Of a stretch of 64,000 nucleotides of DNA, positions 1-11,165 are shown one piece after another. The notes beneath the pieces are model-generated. The model was not told the DNA's origin and made no database searches. It worked only from the letters and a program-made list of their open reading frames with translations. Position 1 is the stretch's first letter. Each line of letters opens with the position of its first letter. The position numbers were made by a program, and so were the translations under genes. The DNA lies in the NCBI RefSeq assembly GCF_018417595.1, contig NZ_CP070982.1:2810001-2874000 (forward strand). The letters are read 5' to 3'. This DNA is from Pseudomonas entomophila (GTDB lineage Bacteria > Pseudomonadota > Gammaproteobacteria > Pseudomonadales > Pseudomonadaceae).

Positions 1-90
1 TTTTGTTAGGTTGTTGAGCGCGCCCCTTGCTCCTGGATAAAGAGCGGTGAGGACGGCTCTTCTGCAGTTCAAATCTGCCCAGACCTACCA
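1..90 (+). tRNA. tRNA-Ile (GAT), 3' part intact, 5' part garbled
   Basis: The last 27 bases (64-90) match the T arm, acceptor 3' strand and CCA of the tRNA-Ile found between 16S and 23S in Pseudomonas, and tRNA-Ala follows six bases later as expected. Upstream of base 64 the sequence only loosely follows tRNA-Ile: parts of the D arm, a GAT at 36-38 and the GGTGAGG stretch can be recognised, but extra bases are interspersed (about 63 bases where about 50 are expected), so no normal cloverleaf folds. The window starts here, so this may be low-quality sequence at the edge of a collapsed rRNA repeat rather than a real mutant tRNA. Confidence 0.5.
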
Positions 91-96
91 ATATGC

Positions 97-172
97 GGGG
101 CCATAGCTCAGCTGGGAGAGCGCCTGCCTTGCACGCAGGAGGTCAGCGGTTCGATCCCGCTTGGCTCCACCA
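97..172 (+). tRNA. tRNA-Ala (TGC)
   Basis: A 76-base tRNA with encoded CCA. The acceptor begins GGGGCCA and ends in TGGCTCCACCA. The anticodon stem CCTGC/GCAGG encloses the loop CTTGCAC, with anticodon TGC at 130-132, and the T loop is GGTTCGATCCC-like. The Ile-Ala order in the 16S-23S spacer is standard for Pseudomonas. It is processed from the rRNA precursor. Confidence 0.97.
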
Positions 173-250
173 CTTTCGCAGTTGTGTCACTTGATCAGAA
201 CTTAGAAATGAGCATTCGTTGATGAATGTTGATTTCTGGCTTTTGTCAGA

Positions 251-261
251 TCGTTCTTTAA
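251..261 (+). promoter_or_regulatory. boxA antitermination element in the 16S-23S spacer
   Basis: TCGTTCTTTAA resembles the boxA motif bound by NusB/S10 that keeps rRNA transcription resistant to Rho. It lies about 155 bases before the 23S start, where a second boxA is expected in proteobacterial rRNA operons. The match is by motif and position only. Confidence 0.6.
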
Positions 262-415
262 AAATTCGGATATGTGATAGAAATAGACTGAATGCCAGTT
301 TCACTGCTGGTTATTCAGGCTAAGGTAAAATTTGTGAGTTCTGCTCGAAAGAGCGACGTGCGAATTTTCGGCGAATGTCGTCTTCACAGTATAACCAGAT
401 TGCTTGGGGTTATAT

Positions 416-3306
<2,891 letters not shown>

Positions 3307-3444
3307 ATATAACACCCAAGCAATCTGCACACGAAGCAGATTGTGGTGGTGAAGATGACACGAACCGAAAGTTCGCAACGAACCACAAAGATCACATATC
3401 CGAATTCGCTGGAGTATCCATCTGGATCTTCTGGCAACAGAATT

Positions 3445-3561
3445 TCTTGACGACCATAGAGCATTGGAACCACCTGATCCCATCCCGAACTCAGCAGTGA
3501 AACGATGCATCGCCGATGGTAGTGTGGGGTTTCCCCATGTGAGAGTAGGTCATCGTCAAGA
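3445..3561 (+). rRNA. 5S ribosomal RNA
   Basis: The terminal helix TCTTGACGA (3445-3453) with TCGTCAAGA (3553-3561) encloses a typical gammaproteobacterial 5S core, including CCATCCCGAACTCAG and GAGAGTAGG. It lies about 140 bases after the 23S end, in the standard operon position. Ends are set from the terminal helix. Confidence 0.95.
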
Positions 3562-3571
3562 TTCATTTCGC

Positions 3572-3605
3572 AAAACCCCTATCTGCGTGTGCAGGTAGGG
3601 GTTTT
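3572..3605 (+). terminator. rRNA operon terminator
   Basis: A long hairpin: AAAACCCCTATCTGC (from 3572) pairs with GCAGGTAGGGGTTTT (3591-3605) around a four-base loop with one mismatch. It is immediately downstream of 5S. The stem is long and ends in T residues, as in strong intrinsic terminators. Confidence 0.85.
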
Positions 3606-3747
3606 GTCTTTGCGCCTCTGAAACACGCGTACCCGTAGGCGCCGGCAAGCCGGCTCCTACAGAAGCATGTGCAGGTAGGGGTTTTGTCTTTGCGCCTCTG
3701 AAACACGCGTACCCGTAGGCGCCGGCAAGCCGGTTCCTACAGAAGCA
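3588..3747 (+). repeat. 80-bp tandem duplication carrying a terminator half-arm and a REP-like palindrome
   Basis: Two adjacent 80-base copies (3588-3667 and 3668-3747) differ at one base (GGCTCC versus GGTTCC). Each holds the 3' arm of the rRNA terminator and a REP-like palindrome, GTAGGCGCCGGCAAGCCGG(C/T)TCCTAC. The second copy lacks a 5' arm beside it, so only the first can form the terminator hairpin. Confidence 0.9.
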
Positions 3748-3765
3748 TTTAGCCTCGTGCCAACG

Positions 3766-4680
3766 TTAGAGGCTGTCAGGGTCACCAAAGAACATCTGTA
3801 TCCGCGACCTCAACCATTTCTCCGCCGGATCATTGTCCTGGGCCCCGCGCCAGGCCATGTGCAATTCGAACGTCCGCACCTCCAACGGCAGGTCTTCCGC
3901 CCGCAACCCGCCCGCCGCCGTCAACGCATCGGCCGTGTAGTCCGGCACCGTGGCGACGATATCGGTCCCCGCCAGCAAGCTTCCCAGCCCGTTGAACTGC
4001 GGCACCGCCAGCACCACATGACGCTTGCGGCCGATCTCGTCCAGCGCTTCGTCGATGAACCCCGACAGGTCGCCGGCGAACGACACCAGCGCGTGGGGGC
4101 GGGCGCAGAAGTCGTCGAGGGTGATGCTGCCGGGCATGCTGTCGGCGCGCAGCAGTTTGGGCATGCTGCGGCGCAGCACCTTGCGCTTGGCGTTGGCCGG
4201 CAGTTCACTGGTGTAGCTCACGCCCACCGAGATCTCGCCTGAGGCGAGCAGGGTGGGCATCAGCAGGTAGTTGACCCGGCGTACTACCAGCACGATGCCG
4301 GGGGCTTCGGCGCGGATGCGCTTGAGCAGTTGCGGCAGCAGGGCGAATTCGGCGTCGTCGGACAAGCCAATGCGGAACACCGCGTTGCTGGTGGCCGGGT
4401 CGAACTCGGCGGCGCGGCTGACGGCGGTGGAGATCGAGTCCAGCGCCGGCGACAGCAGGGCGAAGATCTCGTGGGCACGGGCAGAGGGCTCCATGCTGCG
4501 GCCGGTGCGCACGAACAATGGGTCGTCGAACAGGCTGCGCAGGCGCGACAGCGCGGCGCTGATCGCCGGCTGGCCGAGGAACAGTTTTTCGGCTGCGCGG
4601 GTCACGCTGCGTTCATGCATGAGCGTTTCGAACACGATCAGCAGGTTGAGGTCTACGCGACGCAAGTCGTTACGATTCAT
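3766..4680 (-). CDS. mexT: LysR-family regulator MexT
   Basis: The 304-residue product is recognisable as MexT, the LysR-type activator known from P. aeruginosa, where it drives mexS and the MexEF-OprN pump. The N terminus (MNRNDLRRVDLNLL) and the winged helix-turn-helix (about residues 10-68, with SVTRAAEKLFLGQPAIS) are near-identical to what I recall of MexT. Residues about 95-300 form the effector-binding domain, ending FFGDPDSL. It is divergent from mexS with a 206-base gap holding a candidate MexT box. Unlike in P. aeruginosa, no pump genes follow it: the rRNA operon end is its downstream neighbour. Full length, with no frameshift visible. Confidence 0.9.
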   Translation of the reverse strand: MNRNDLRRVDLNLLIVFETLMHERSVTRAAEKLFLGQPAISAALSRLRSLFDDPLFVRTGRSMEPSARAHEIFALLSPALDSISTAVSRAAEFDPATSNAVFRIGLSDDAEFALLPQLLKRIRAEAPGIVLVVRRVNYLLMPTLLASGEISVGVSYTSELPANAKRKVLRRSMPKLLRADSMPGSITLDDFCARPHALVSFAGDLSGFIDEALDEIGRKRHVVLAVPQFNGLGSLLAGTDIVATVPDYTADALTAAGGLRAEDLPLEVRTFELHMAWRGAQDNDPAEKWLRSRIQMFFGDPDSL

Positions 4681-4789
4681 TCGATGCGGCTCGCTTTAGT
4701 GGGGCAGGGGTGAATCTTAAGGCCAAAGGCTGGTACCCTGCACCGATTTCCGGGTGCCAATGCACAGATTTGTCAGGGGCCCAATCAAT

Positions 4790-4813
4790 GACAGGCATGT
4801 CGACTATTAACAG
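4790..4813 (+). promoter_or_regulatory. candidate MexT-binding site
   Basis: The sequence GACA-N5-GTCGAC-N4-AACAG has the spacing of the published MexT consensus as I remember it (ATCA-N5-GTCGAT-N4-ACYAT) and matches 10 of 15 fixed positions. It lies in the mexT-mexS intergenic region, 74 bases before the mexS start. A candidate only. Confidence 0.45.
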
Positions 4814-4886
4814 CCACTGATGGCCCAACCGTGAAAGCCCGGATAAAGTCCGTGGTAATACGAGATTCACATAGGCGAGGTATGCG

Positions 4887-5909
4887 ATGTCCCGCATGAT
4901 CCGTTTCCACAAGTTCGGTCCGGCCGATGTGCTCCGCTGCGAGGAGCAGGCCGAACCGACTCCGGCCGTCGGCGAGGTGCAGGTCCGTGTCGAGGCCATT
5001 GGCGTGAGCTGGTACGACGTGCTCTGGCGGCAGAACCTGGCGCCGTCCCAGGCGCACCTGCCGGCGGGCATTGGCCATGAGATGGCCGGTGTGGTCACGG
5101 CTGTCGGCGCCGGGGTGGATGATATTGCGGTGGGCGACCGGGTCGCCAGCTTCCCGGCCACCAGCGCCAACGACCACCCGGTATACGGCGACGTCATCGT
5201 GCTGCCGCGCATGGCCATCACCCGTTACCCCGATGTGTTGACCCCCATCGAGGCCAGCGTGCACTACACGCCGCTGCTGATCGCCTATTTCGCCTTCGTC
5301 GATCTTGCCCGGGCCAAGGCCGGGCAGACGGCGCTGGTCACCGATGCCAGCCACTGCGCGGGGCCAGCCTTCGTGCAACTGGGCAAGGCGCTCGGGCTGA
5401 AAGTGTTCGCCGCCACCAAGGAGCCGGAGCAGCGCGAGTACCTGTTGGGCCTGGGCGCGGACAAGGTGATCGTCACCGAAGAGCAGGACCTGCTGATGCA
5501 GATCGGCAAGTACACCGATGGCCGCGGCGTGGACATGGTCCTCGACGGCCTGGGAGGGCCGCAGATGTCGCTGCTTGGCGATGTGCTGGCACCCCGTGGC
5601 AGCCTGGTGCTGTATGGCCTGCAGGGCGGCAACCAGACACCATTCCCGGCCTGCGCGGCGTTCAAGAAGAACATTCAGTTCCACGTGCACTGTATCGGCA
5701 ACTTCACCGGCAAGCCGGAGTTGGGCATAGATCAGGACCAGGTTGCCTTGCAACGGGCCTTGCGCGATATCAACCAGTTCACCGCCGATCATTTACTGAC
5801 GCCGCAGATCATCAAGGTGTATCCGTTCGAGCAAGTGGTCGAGGCTCATCGCTATATGGATGAATGCCCTTGTGGCGGGCGGGTGGTGTTGGATATGAAG
5901 GCGTCCTGA
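4887..5909 (+). CDS. mexS: MexS-like zinc-free MDR oxidoreductase
   Basis: 340 residues of the medium-chain dehydrogenase/reductase family: a GroES-like N-terminal domain (about 1-125) and a Rossmann cofactor domain (about 125-290, with LVTDASHCAGPAFVQLGKA as the nucleotide-binding turn). The catalytic-zinc and structural-zinc cysteines of alcohol dehydrogenases are absent, so a quinone-reductase-like NAD(P)H enzyme is expected. Position divergent from mexT identifies it as MexS, whose loss in P. aeruginosa activates MexT, probably through accumulation of a reactive electrophile. Start ATG follows GAGGTATGCG. A clear intrinsic terminator follows. Confidence 0.82.
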   Translation: MSRMIRFHKFGPADVLRCEEQAEPTPAVGEVQVRVEAIGVSWYDVLWRQNLAPSQAHLPAGIGHEMAGVVTAVGAGVDDIAVGDRVASFPATSANDHPVYGDVIVLPRMAITRYPDVLTPIEASVHYTPLLIAYFAFVDLARAKAGQTALVTDASHCAGPAFVQLGKALGLKVFAATKEPEQREYLLGLGADKVIVTEEQDLLMQIGKYTDGRGVDMVLDGLGGPQMSLLGDVLAPRGSLVLYGLQGGNQTPFPACAAFKKNIQFHVHCIGNFTGKPELGIDQDQVALQRALRDINQFTADHLLTPQIIKVYPFEQVVEAHRYMDECPCGGRVVLDMKAS

Positions 5910-5961
5910 CAGGTACCGAACTTCGGTCAGGCACTCCAGATACGCCAGATGTGCCAATTTG

Positions 5962-5991
5962 ATGGGGCTGCTTTGCAGCCCCATTCTTTTT
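5962..5991 (+). terminator. Intrinsic terminator after mexS
   Basis: A perfect 10-bp stem, ATGGGGCTGC/GCAGCCCCAT, with a three-base loop, followed by TCTTTTTAA. It lies 52 bases after the mexS stop. Confidence 0.9.
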
Positions 5992-6217
5992 AACGCGTCT
6001 GTAAGGTGTTTAAGTTAAGGGGAACTTATCGGATGCATCCTACAAACTTAGGCTGAATTCAGAGGCGTATGTTGGTCCTCTCCGATAGTTTGAGGTTAAT
6101 CAATAATTACCTAAACGTCTTACTTCCGTTTAGGAAGTTTCCTTCAAGCGCAACGCTATATTCATCTGCCAGAATTTACGCTTCAGCCTGAATCGTTCAG
6201 GCAAGTGGAGCGAACGC
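5992..6217 (+). promoter_or_regulatory. AT-rich leader region of the 6218 gene with palindrome
   Basis: About 225 bases without a gene, clearly more AT-rich than the coding DNA around it. It holds the inverted repeat CTAAACG (6111-6117) / CGTTTAG (6127-6133), separated by nine bases. A ribosome binding site (GTGGAG) stands before the ATG at 6218. I see no convincing sigma-70 promoter by eye. Confidence 0.35.
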
Positions 6218-7579
6218 ATGAGTAATACCCACGACCAAGCCATGCACTATGTCTACCAGCAGGTTCTGCAACGCCTGTTCGAGCATATGAACCAAGCCCA
6301 GCGCGCGTCGGTGCAACTGTTGATCCAGCGCTTGCTGGTGGTGGCCGGTGGCCAGGAGCACGTCGGCCGATTCCAACTGATGGTATTGCACGGGGCTGAC
6401 CGGCGCAGCGCCCGTTTGCTGGCCTGCCTGCGCGCCGCGCAACTGAGCATTTCCCTGCGCTATGTCGACACCTTCCGTCTGAGAGTGTTGGTGGCCAGGC
6501 ATCCGACCCTCGACGATGCCACCCTGGCCAGTCACGAGCGCTGTTTCAGTGCGCTGTTCCTGCACGATGACCCGCGGGTCGAACTGTTACGCACCGACGG
6601 CGGCCAGATAGGACGATTCGGTGCCCGCCCGAGCTGTTCGTCCGAACAACGTGCCGCCAGCGGCAAGGCCTGGTTGCTTTTTGGCCACTTGACGGGTGGG
6701 CAGCCGGAAGCGGTGCTGGGCGCGAGGGCCTATCTGGAGCTGGCGGCAGGCCTGGGCAAGGCGCTGGCGGTGCCCGGTGATGTCGATGCATTGGTTACTG
6801 TCGTGCCTGCAAGCCAACGCCGCCGCCTGCTGACGTGGAGCAGGCATTGCCTGCGCCAGTTGGTCGAAGCGGGATACAGCGCGCCAGGCAAAGACATCGA
6901 TGCCCTCGCCAGAGGGTTGACGCAGCTGGGCCTGCTGCTGGCCGACCCCTTCGAGGCACCGACACCCCGCACACAGGACGGGGGCGGGCAGGGCCTGCGC
7001 GTGGTGACGGTCGAGGATGTGCTGCAGCATCTGGATGACAGTGGCCCCCTCGATCAGATGCTGGGACGCCAGGACGCCTTGCGGTGCACGGCCCAGGGCC
7101 CGGCAGGTCTGTTCGATCCCCTGCCACTGGCACATCTGCATGGCCTGCAAGCGCAGTATGTCGAGGCGGGTGGTTATCGCGAGGGTGCCCAGGCCTTCTT
7201 CCGACGCCTTGAGCCTGCGCAGGCGGCTTGGCCTCAGGGTCAGGCATTGCGCGAAGAGGCCCAGGCGCGCCTGTTCGACGCCTATGGCGTGGGCGAGGAC
7301 CAACTGGTCTGCCAGCTGTTTTCCCCCTTCGAGGCCAGGGGCCGCAACCTGGAGGCGTTCGTGCAACGTTGCCATCCAGGTATGCGCGTCGCCTTGCCTT
7401 ACCTGCACCAAGCGTTGCAGGGCCGACCTTGCCCGGAGCCGGTCAGGCAGTGGCTGATCGACACCAGCGGCCTTGAGTTGACGCAACTGCGGTCGCTCTA
7501 TGCAGGCCGGCCGGGGGCGACGATGCAACGCCTGCTGCTGATGCTGGGCAGGCGCGACAGGTGGTTGCGGGTAATGTAA
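6218..7579 (+). CDS. Conserved-looking protein of unknown function
   Basis: 453 residues that I do not recognise. No signal peptide or membrane segment is evident. The protein is rich in Leu, Ala, Arg and Gln and probably largely helical, with a short basic C terminus (LMLGRRDRWLRVM). Middle residues (about 120-150) include a Gly/Arg/Ser stretch that looks unstructured. The gene stands alone: the mexS terminator lies upstream and the next gene converges with a 34-base gap. Start ATG 6218 has GTGGAG seven bases upstream. GC-rich codon use matches neighbours, so it is probably real. An AT-rich, palindrome-containing upstream region suggests its own regulation. Confidence 0.7.
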   Translation: MSNTHDQAMHYVYQQVLQRLFEHMNQAQRASVQLLIQRLLVVAGGQEHVGRFQLMVLHGADRRSARLLACLRAAQLSISLRYVDTFRLRVLVARHPTLDDATLASHERCFSALFLHDDPRVELLRTDGGQIGRFGARPSCSSEQRAASGKAWLLFGHLTGGQPEAVLGARAYLELAAGLGKALAVPGDVDALVTVVPASQRRRLLTWSRHCLRQLVEAGYSAPGKDIDALARGLTQLGLLLADPFEAPTPRTQDGGGQGLRVVTVEDVLQHLDDSGPLDQMLGRQDALRCTAQGPAGLFDPLPLAHLHGLQAQYVEAGGYREGAQAFFRRLEPAQAAWPQGQALREEAQARLFDAYGVGEDQLVCQLFSPFEARGRNLEAFVQRCHPGMRVALPYLHQALQGRPCPEPVRQWLIDTSGLELTQLRSLYAGRPGATMQRLLLMLGRRDRWLRVM

Positions 7580-7613
7580 GTCGGTGGGGTATCCATGGCA
7601 CCGTTGTCGGGGG

Positions 7614-8669
7614 TCAAAGCTGTACCCGGCGCAACCGACCTTCCAGCGGCACCACTCGGCCCTCGGGGGTAGGCAGCGCACGGCCCGACAGGCCCATGCC
7701 TTCGCTGACCACCACCGCACCCTCCACCAGGCACAGGTTCGACGGTGTATCCAGCTCCCGGGCCAGGATGCTCACCACGCCGCTGTGCAGGTCGCAATGC
7801 AGCAAGCGTCCGCTGAAGCGGGTGAAGCCGCCATGCAGCGCCTCGCCGTTCCAGTCGGCGCGCAGGGGTTGCTGCAGGCTGGCGCAGAGCTCCAGGACCA
7901 GCACGTTGCCCTGCGGATCCAGGGCAACGCCGGTGGGCAGTTGCAGGCCGTCGATCAGCACCTCGAGGCGCCCGCTGTCCGGCCAGGCCCGGATCACCTG
8001 GCCGGCCTTGTCGGCGAAGTCCACGCCCTTGCGCGCTGGGTCGGCATGCAGCTCGCCGGAGAACAGGCTGACCAGCACCGCCCCGGTTGCCGGCTCATAT
8101 ACCAGGGTGACAGGCACGGCTTCCTGGTTCTGCTCCAGGTGCGGCAGGTGCACCAGCACCTGTTCTTGCGCGCCGGGGCGCAACTCCACCAGTTCGTTGG
8201 TATCCGGCTTGACCGCCAGCCAGCTGCGCCGGCCGGGGTGATAGCACAGGGCATTGAGGTTGCCCTGGCTATGACACACAGGTTCCGGCGGGCTGTATTG
8301 CAGGTCGAGGAGTTTCGAGCCTGCGACGTAATCGGTCTGGCTGACCAGGCAGCGCCCGTCGCCAAAGGCGATGTCCGACAGGCCCATGATCTCGTCGCGC
8401 AGCATGCGCGCCTGCATGTTCATGGCACGGAAGCCCTGGGCGAGGGTTTCGCGGGGCAGATATGCGCCTGGGTTGCTCGGGTCGACGGGCAAGCGGCTGA
8501 TCCGCCCGGTGAACGGGTCGCCGGGCAGGCCGCTGCCGGCTTCGATCAGCAGCAGGCTGCCGTCGTCCTCGACATGGACGCCGCGGGGGTTGAGCAGGCC
8601 TTTGGCGATGATCGAGGTGGGGCGCAGGGTTTCGCGGGGGTGGTGCGGGATATGCAGTGTTGTTGGCAT
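7614..8669 (-). CDS. Beta-propeller (SMP-30/NHL/ScyD-like) protein, last gene of ebo operon
   Basis: 351 residues from the ATG at 8669, chosen because AGGAAGG lies five bases before it; the frame is open 25 codons further upstream but without a better site. Repeated blade-like segments (LLNPRGVHVEDDGSLLLIE, GLQLPTGVALDPQGNVLVLE, TPSNLCLVEGAVVVSE) match the pattern of six-bladed propellers that bind or hydrolyse small molecules. No clear signal peptide. It is the ninth and last gene of the minus-strand ebo operon, 89 bases after the 798-residue gene. Resemblance to ScyD-type propellers is interesting because ebo genes cooperate with scytonemin genes in cyanobacteria, but that link is inference. 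Confidence 0.65.
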   Translation of the reverse strand: MPTTLHIPHHPRETLRPTSIIAKGLLNPRGVHVEDDGSLLLIEAGSGLPGDPFTGRISRLPVDPSNPGAYLPRETLAQGFRAMNMQARMLRDEIMGLSDIAFGDGRCLVSQTDYVAGSKLLDLQYSPPEPVCHSQGNLNALCYHPGRRSWLAVKPDTNELVELRPGAQEQVLVHLPHLEQNQEAVPVTLVYEPATGAVLVSLFSGELHADPARKGVDFADKAGQVIRAWPDSGRLEVLIDGLQLPTGVALDPQGNVLVLELCASLQQPLRADWNGEALHGGFTRFSGRLLHCDLHSGVVSILARELDTPSNLCLVEGAVVVSEGMGLSGRALPTPEGRVVPLEGRLRRVQL

Positions 8670-8758
8670 GGATCCTTCCTGTCGCACGGGTTCTTGAGCC
8701 TTGTTCATTGAATGATGAAAAGCGCCGGGTGACATCCCTGCCACCCGGCGCTGCTGCC

Positions 8759-11155
8759 TCAGTTGATCTTCAGATGGTTGTAGTCATCCATGGTCAGCTG
8801 CCTCGGTGGATACTTCAGTTGCACCAGTTTCTGCGCCCAGAGCTCGAGCACCGATCGACGGCTTTGCGGCATGTCCCGGGTGATCGGCATGGCCACGGTG
8901 CTTTCTTCCTGGTACGGCTTGCTGATCAGGCGGATGAGCTGGTCCACCGCGCCTTCGATGCGCGACAGGTCATTGAGCGGCATGAACTTGCCCATGATCG
9001 GGTACAGGTAGTAGTAGGGCTCGAAGATCCTCGGGTAGATGAAGCTGTCCCAGATCAGTTGCCCCGAGTCGGCCTTCAGATAGACCTTGTTCCATTGGTC
9101 GACGAACGCCTGCTTCAGCGTGGGCTCCTCCGGCAGCACCCTTAGCGGCGCGAGGAAGTCCACATAGGCGCCCAGGTAGTTGAAGCTGAAGACGATATCC
9201 GCCTTGCCGTCCTCGTTGGGGAAAAAGCGCAAGGTCGGGAAGCCGGGAAACTTGCCGGTGACCGTCACGCTGGCGATGCCGTTGTCGTCGGTGGTGATCT
9301 GCAGGTAGTTGTAGGTCACCTGTTCGTTCGCCGGCTCCTGCAGGTATCGGGTCTGCGTTTTGGCGCCCTCGAAGACCAGGCAGGCGCCTAGCGATATGCC
9401 GGCGGGGGTGGTCTTGTACTGCTGGTACGGCACCTCCGTCCCGCCATCGGTCGCCACCTCGCTGCGCAAGCCCACCAGCTTGCGTCCCGCGCCCTCGGTT
9501 GCCACGGCATCGACCTCGGGGGTACCGACGAACTGCGGCCAGACTTCGGTGTTCTGCGTGCGATCGGCCGGGAAGTCCTTGAACAGCGTGAAGTTGGGAT
9601 TGTTGCTGAAACCCAGGTAGTAGCTGGAGGTGCCCAGCAGATAGGGGTTGTTGTATTCCGCCACCAGCAGGTTGGTGTTCTTCGCGGGCACGCCGTTCTT
9701 CTGCACCATGATCTGCAGGGTCCTGGTTTCGCCCACGTCGATGAAACTGCCGCTCTGGATCACTTCGGCGGTCCAGGTCGCCTGCTTCGAGGTCGGGGTC
9801 CCGGTCGCCTGCTGTTGCAGCGCCAGCGGTGCGCCGCTGGTCAACTGCGCCTGCTGGCTCTCGGTGAGCAGCAGGTCGAGGATGCCGGAGCGCTGCTCGA
9901 ACATGCTCTGTTGGTAGTCCGCGTAGGTGAAGCTGGTCACCGGGACGAACGTACCGCCCTGGTCGATGCCCACGTCGAAACTGCCGAGGTCGAGTTTTTC
10001 TGCCGTCGGGATATCGGGATTTTGACCTGCTTGCGGTGTGGCGGGTTTGAACGGGAAGGTATTCATCAGGTCCAGCGACAGCATGCTGTCGTGAACCTGC
10101 GCCGAGACGACACCCAGCTGTACCTCGGGCGGAGACTTGAAGTTGTACTGCGGGGGCACGGCCACTGCAAGGTCAGGTACCAGGCGCACGCCGGCCGGCG
10201 CGGTCGGGTACTCGCCATCGAGCCACAGGCCTAGGACACCGGAGGTGCAGCTGTAGGCCGGGTTGAAGAAGATGCCTGCGGGATTGCTCAGGCCTTTCTG
10301 GTACAGCGCCTGGACCCTGGCCATGTCCACCGGGTCCTGGGATTTGGCACTGATGGGCGGCTGGTCGTTGAACACGCCGTTCTTGTCGTAGAAAGTCAGG
10401 TAGGTGCAGAAGCGGAACATCAGGCCCTGCACACCCGGCTTGTCGAGTTGCGCCTGGAGGTTCTGCAGCAGCGCCGAATCACCGACAACCCAGCTCAGGT
10501 TTTCTTTCGGGAAGCACGTCTGCCAGGTGGTGGTGACATAGTTCAGCCCGCCGAAGGCACCCCAGTTGAAGTTGAGGAAGCGATCGAGCATGCGGAATTG
10601 CCGCTTGGCGGTCAGGCCGCAGGTGTCGTTGCCCAGGACCAGCTTGTCGAAGTACAGGGCGGTGAAGGTGTTCTGCCAGGGGCTGACGTCGACGAAGCGC
10701 GCCGGGCTAGGGTTGCTGCTGCCGAACGGATTGCCGTACAGGTTGTAGGGCAGGGTGATCAGCGGGTCGCTTTTGACATAGCCACCGGTGGGCAGCTCGC
10801 CGCCGATGATGGTGGAGGTGGTCTCTTTGTAGGTGACGGTGCCGCAGCCGTTGTCGCCGAACAGATCCCACTCGGCGGGCATCATGACAGGGTAGGGATT
10901 GCGCGGGGACGGCGCGTTGGGCGGCGCCTGGGTGACGTAGTCCGGCGCTTCGTGGAGCGCCCGGGGCGTGATCATCCAGTTCAGCAGCAGGTCGCGGGCA
11001 TTGTCCCTGTTGATGTTGTAGTGCTGGAGGAAGCGCCAGTTCATCTCCATGTTCACCGCGTCGTACAGGGGGAACATATCGTTGTTGTTGCCCGTTGGCG
11101 GGTTCCAGAACATGTGGCCTTTCAGGTAGATGCGGGGGAAGTTCAGTACGCTCAT
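8759..11155 (-). CDS. 798-residue protein of unknown family appended to ebo operon
   Basis: Not a family I can name. It begins MSVLNFPRIYLKGHMFWNPP with no signal peptide and no obvious membrane segment. Composition is rich in aromatic residues, Asn, Pro and Gly, with few Lys or Arg runs, suggesting a large beta-rich fold; about residues 450-620 look like immunoglobulin-type strands (for example NGIASVTVTGKFPGFPTLRF). The C terminus is helical (about 690-798). A strong ribosome binding site (GAGGAG) precedes ATG 11155, ten bases after the stop of the upstream CXXCH protein, so the two are almost certainly co-expressed. They may form a pair acting on the cluster's product; that is inference. 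Confidence 0.8.
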   Translation of the reverse strand: MSVLNFPRIYLKGHMFWNPPTGNNNDMFPLYDAVNMEMNWRFLQHYNINRDNARDLLLNWMITPRALHEAPDYVTQAPPNAPSPRNPYPVMMPAEWDLFGDNGCGTVTYKETTSTIIGGELPTGGYVKSDPLITLPYNLYGNPFGSSNPSPARFVDVSPWQNTFTALYFDKLVLGNDTCGLTAKRQFRMLDRFLNFNWGAFGGLNYVTTTWQTCFPKENLSWVVGDSALLQNLQAQLDKPGVQGLMFRFCTYLTFYDKNGVFNDQPPISAKSQDPVDMARVQALYQKGLSNPAGIFFNPAYSCTSGVLGLWLDGEYPTAPAGVRLVPDLAVAVPPQYNFKSPPEVQLGVVSAQVHDSMLSLDLMNTFPFKPATPQAGQNPDIPTAEKLDLGSFDVGIDQGGTFVPVTSFTYADYQQSMFEQRSGILDLLLTESQQAQLTSGAPLALQQQATGTPTSKQATWTAEVIQSGSFIDVGETRTLQIMVQKNGVPAKNTNLLVAEYNNPYLLGTSSYYLGFSNNPNFTLFKDFPADRTQNTEVWPQFVGTPEVDAVATEGAGRKLVGLRSEVATDGGTEVPYQQYKTTPAGISLGACLVFEGAKTQTRYLQEPANEQVTYNYLQITTDDNGIASVTVTGKFPGFPTLRFFPNEDGKADIVFSFNYLGAYVDFLAPLRVLPEEPTLKQAFVDQWNKVYLKADSGQLIWDSFIYPRIFEPYYYLYPIMGKFMPLNDLSRIEGAVDQLIRLISKPYQEESTVAMPITRDMPQSRRSVLELWAQKLVQLKYPPRQLTMDDYNHLKIN

Positions 11156-11165
11156 GTCGTGCTCC

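Noticed and set aside
3588..3747. CRISPR array
   Set aside because: Only two adjacent copies without spacers; it is a tandem duplication. No other regularly spaced repeats were seen in the window.
8670..8744. 25-codon N-terminal extension of the propeller gene
   Set aside because: The ATG at 8669 has an excellent ribosome binding site; the extension lacks one and shows no signal peptide.
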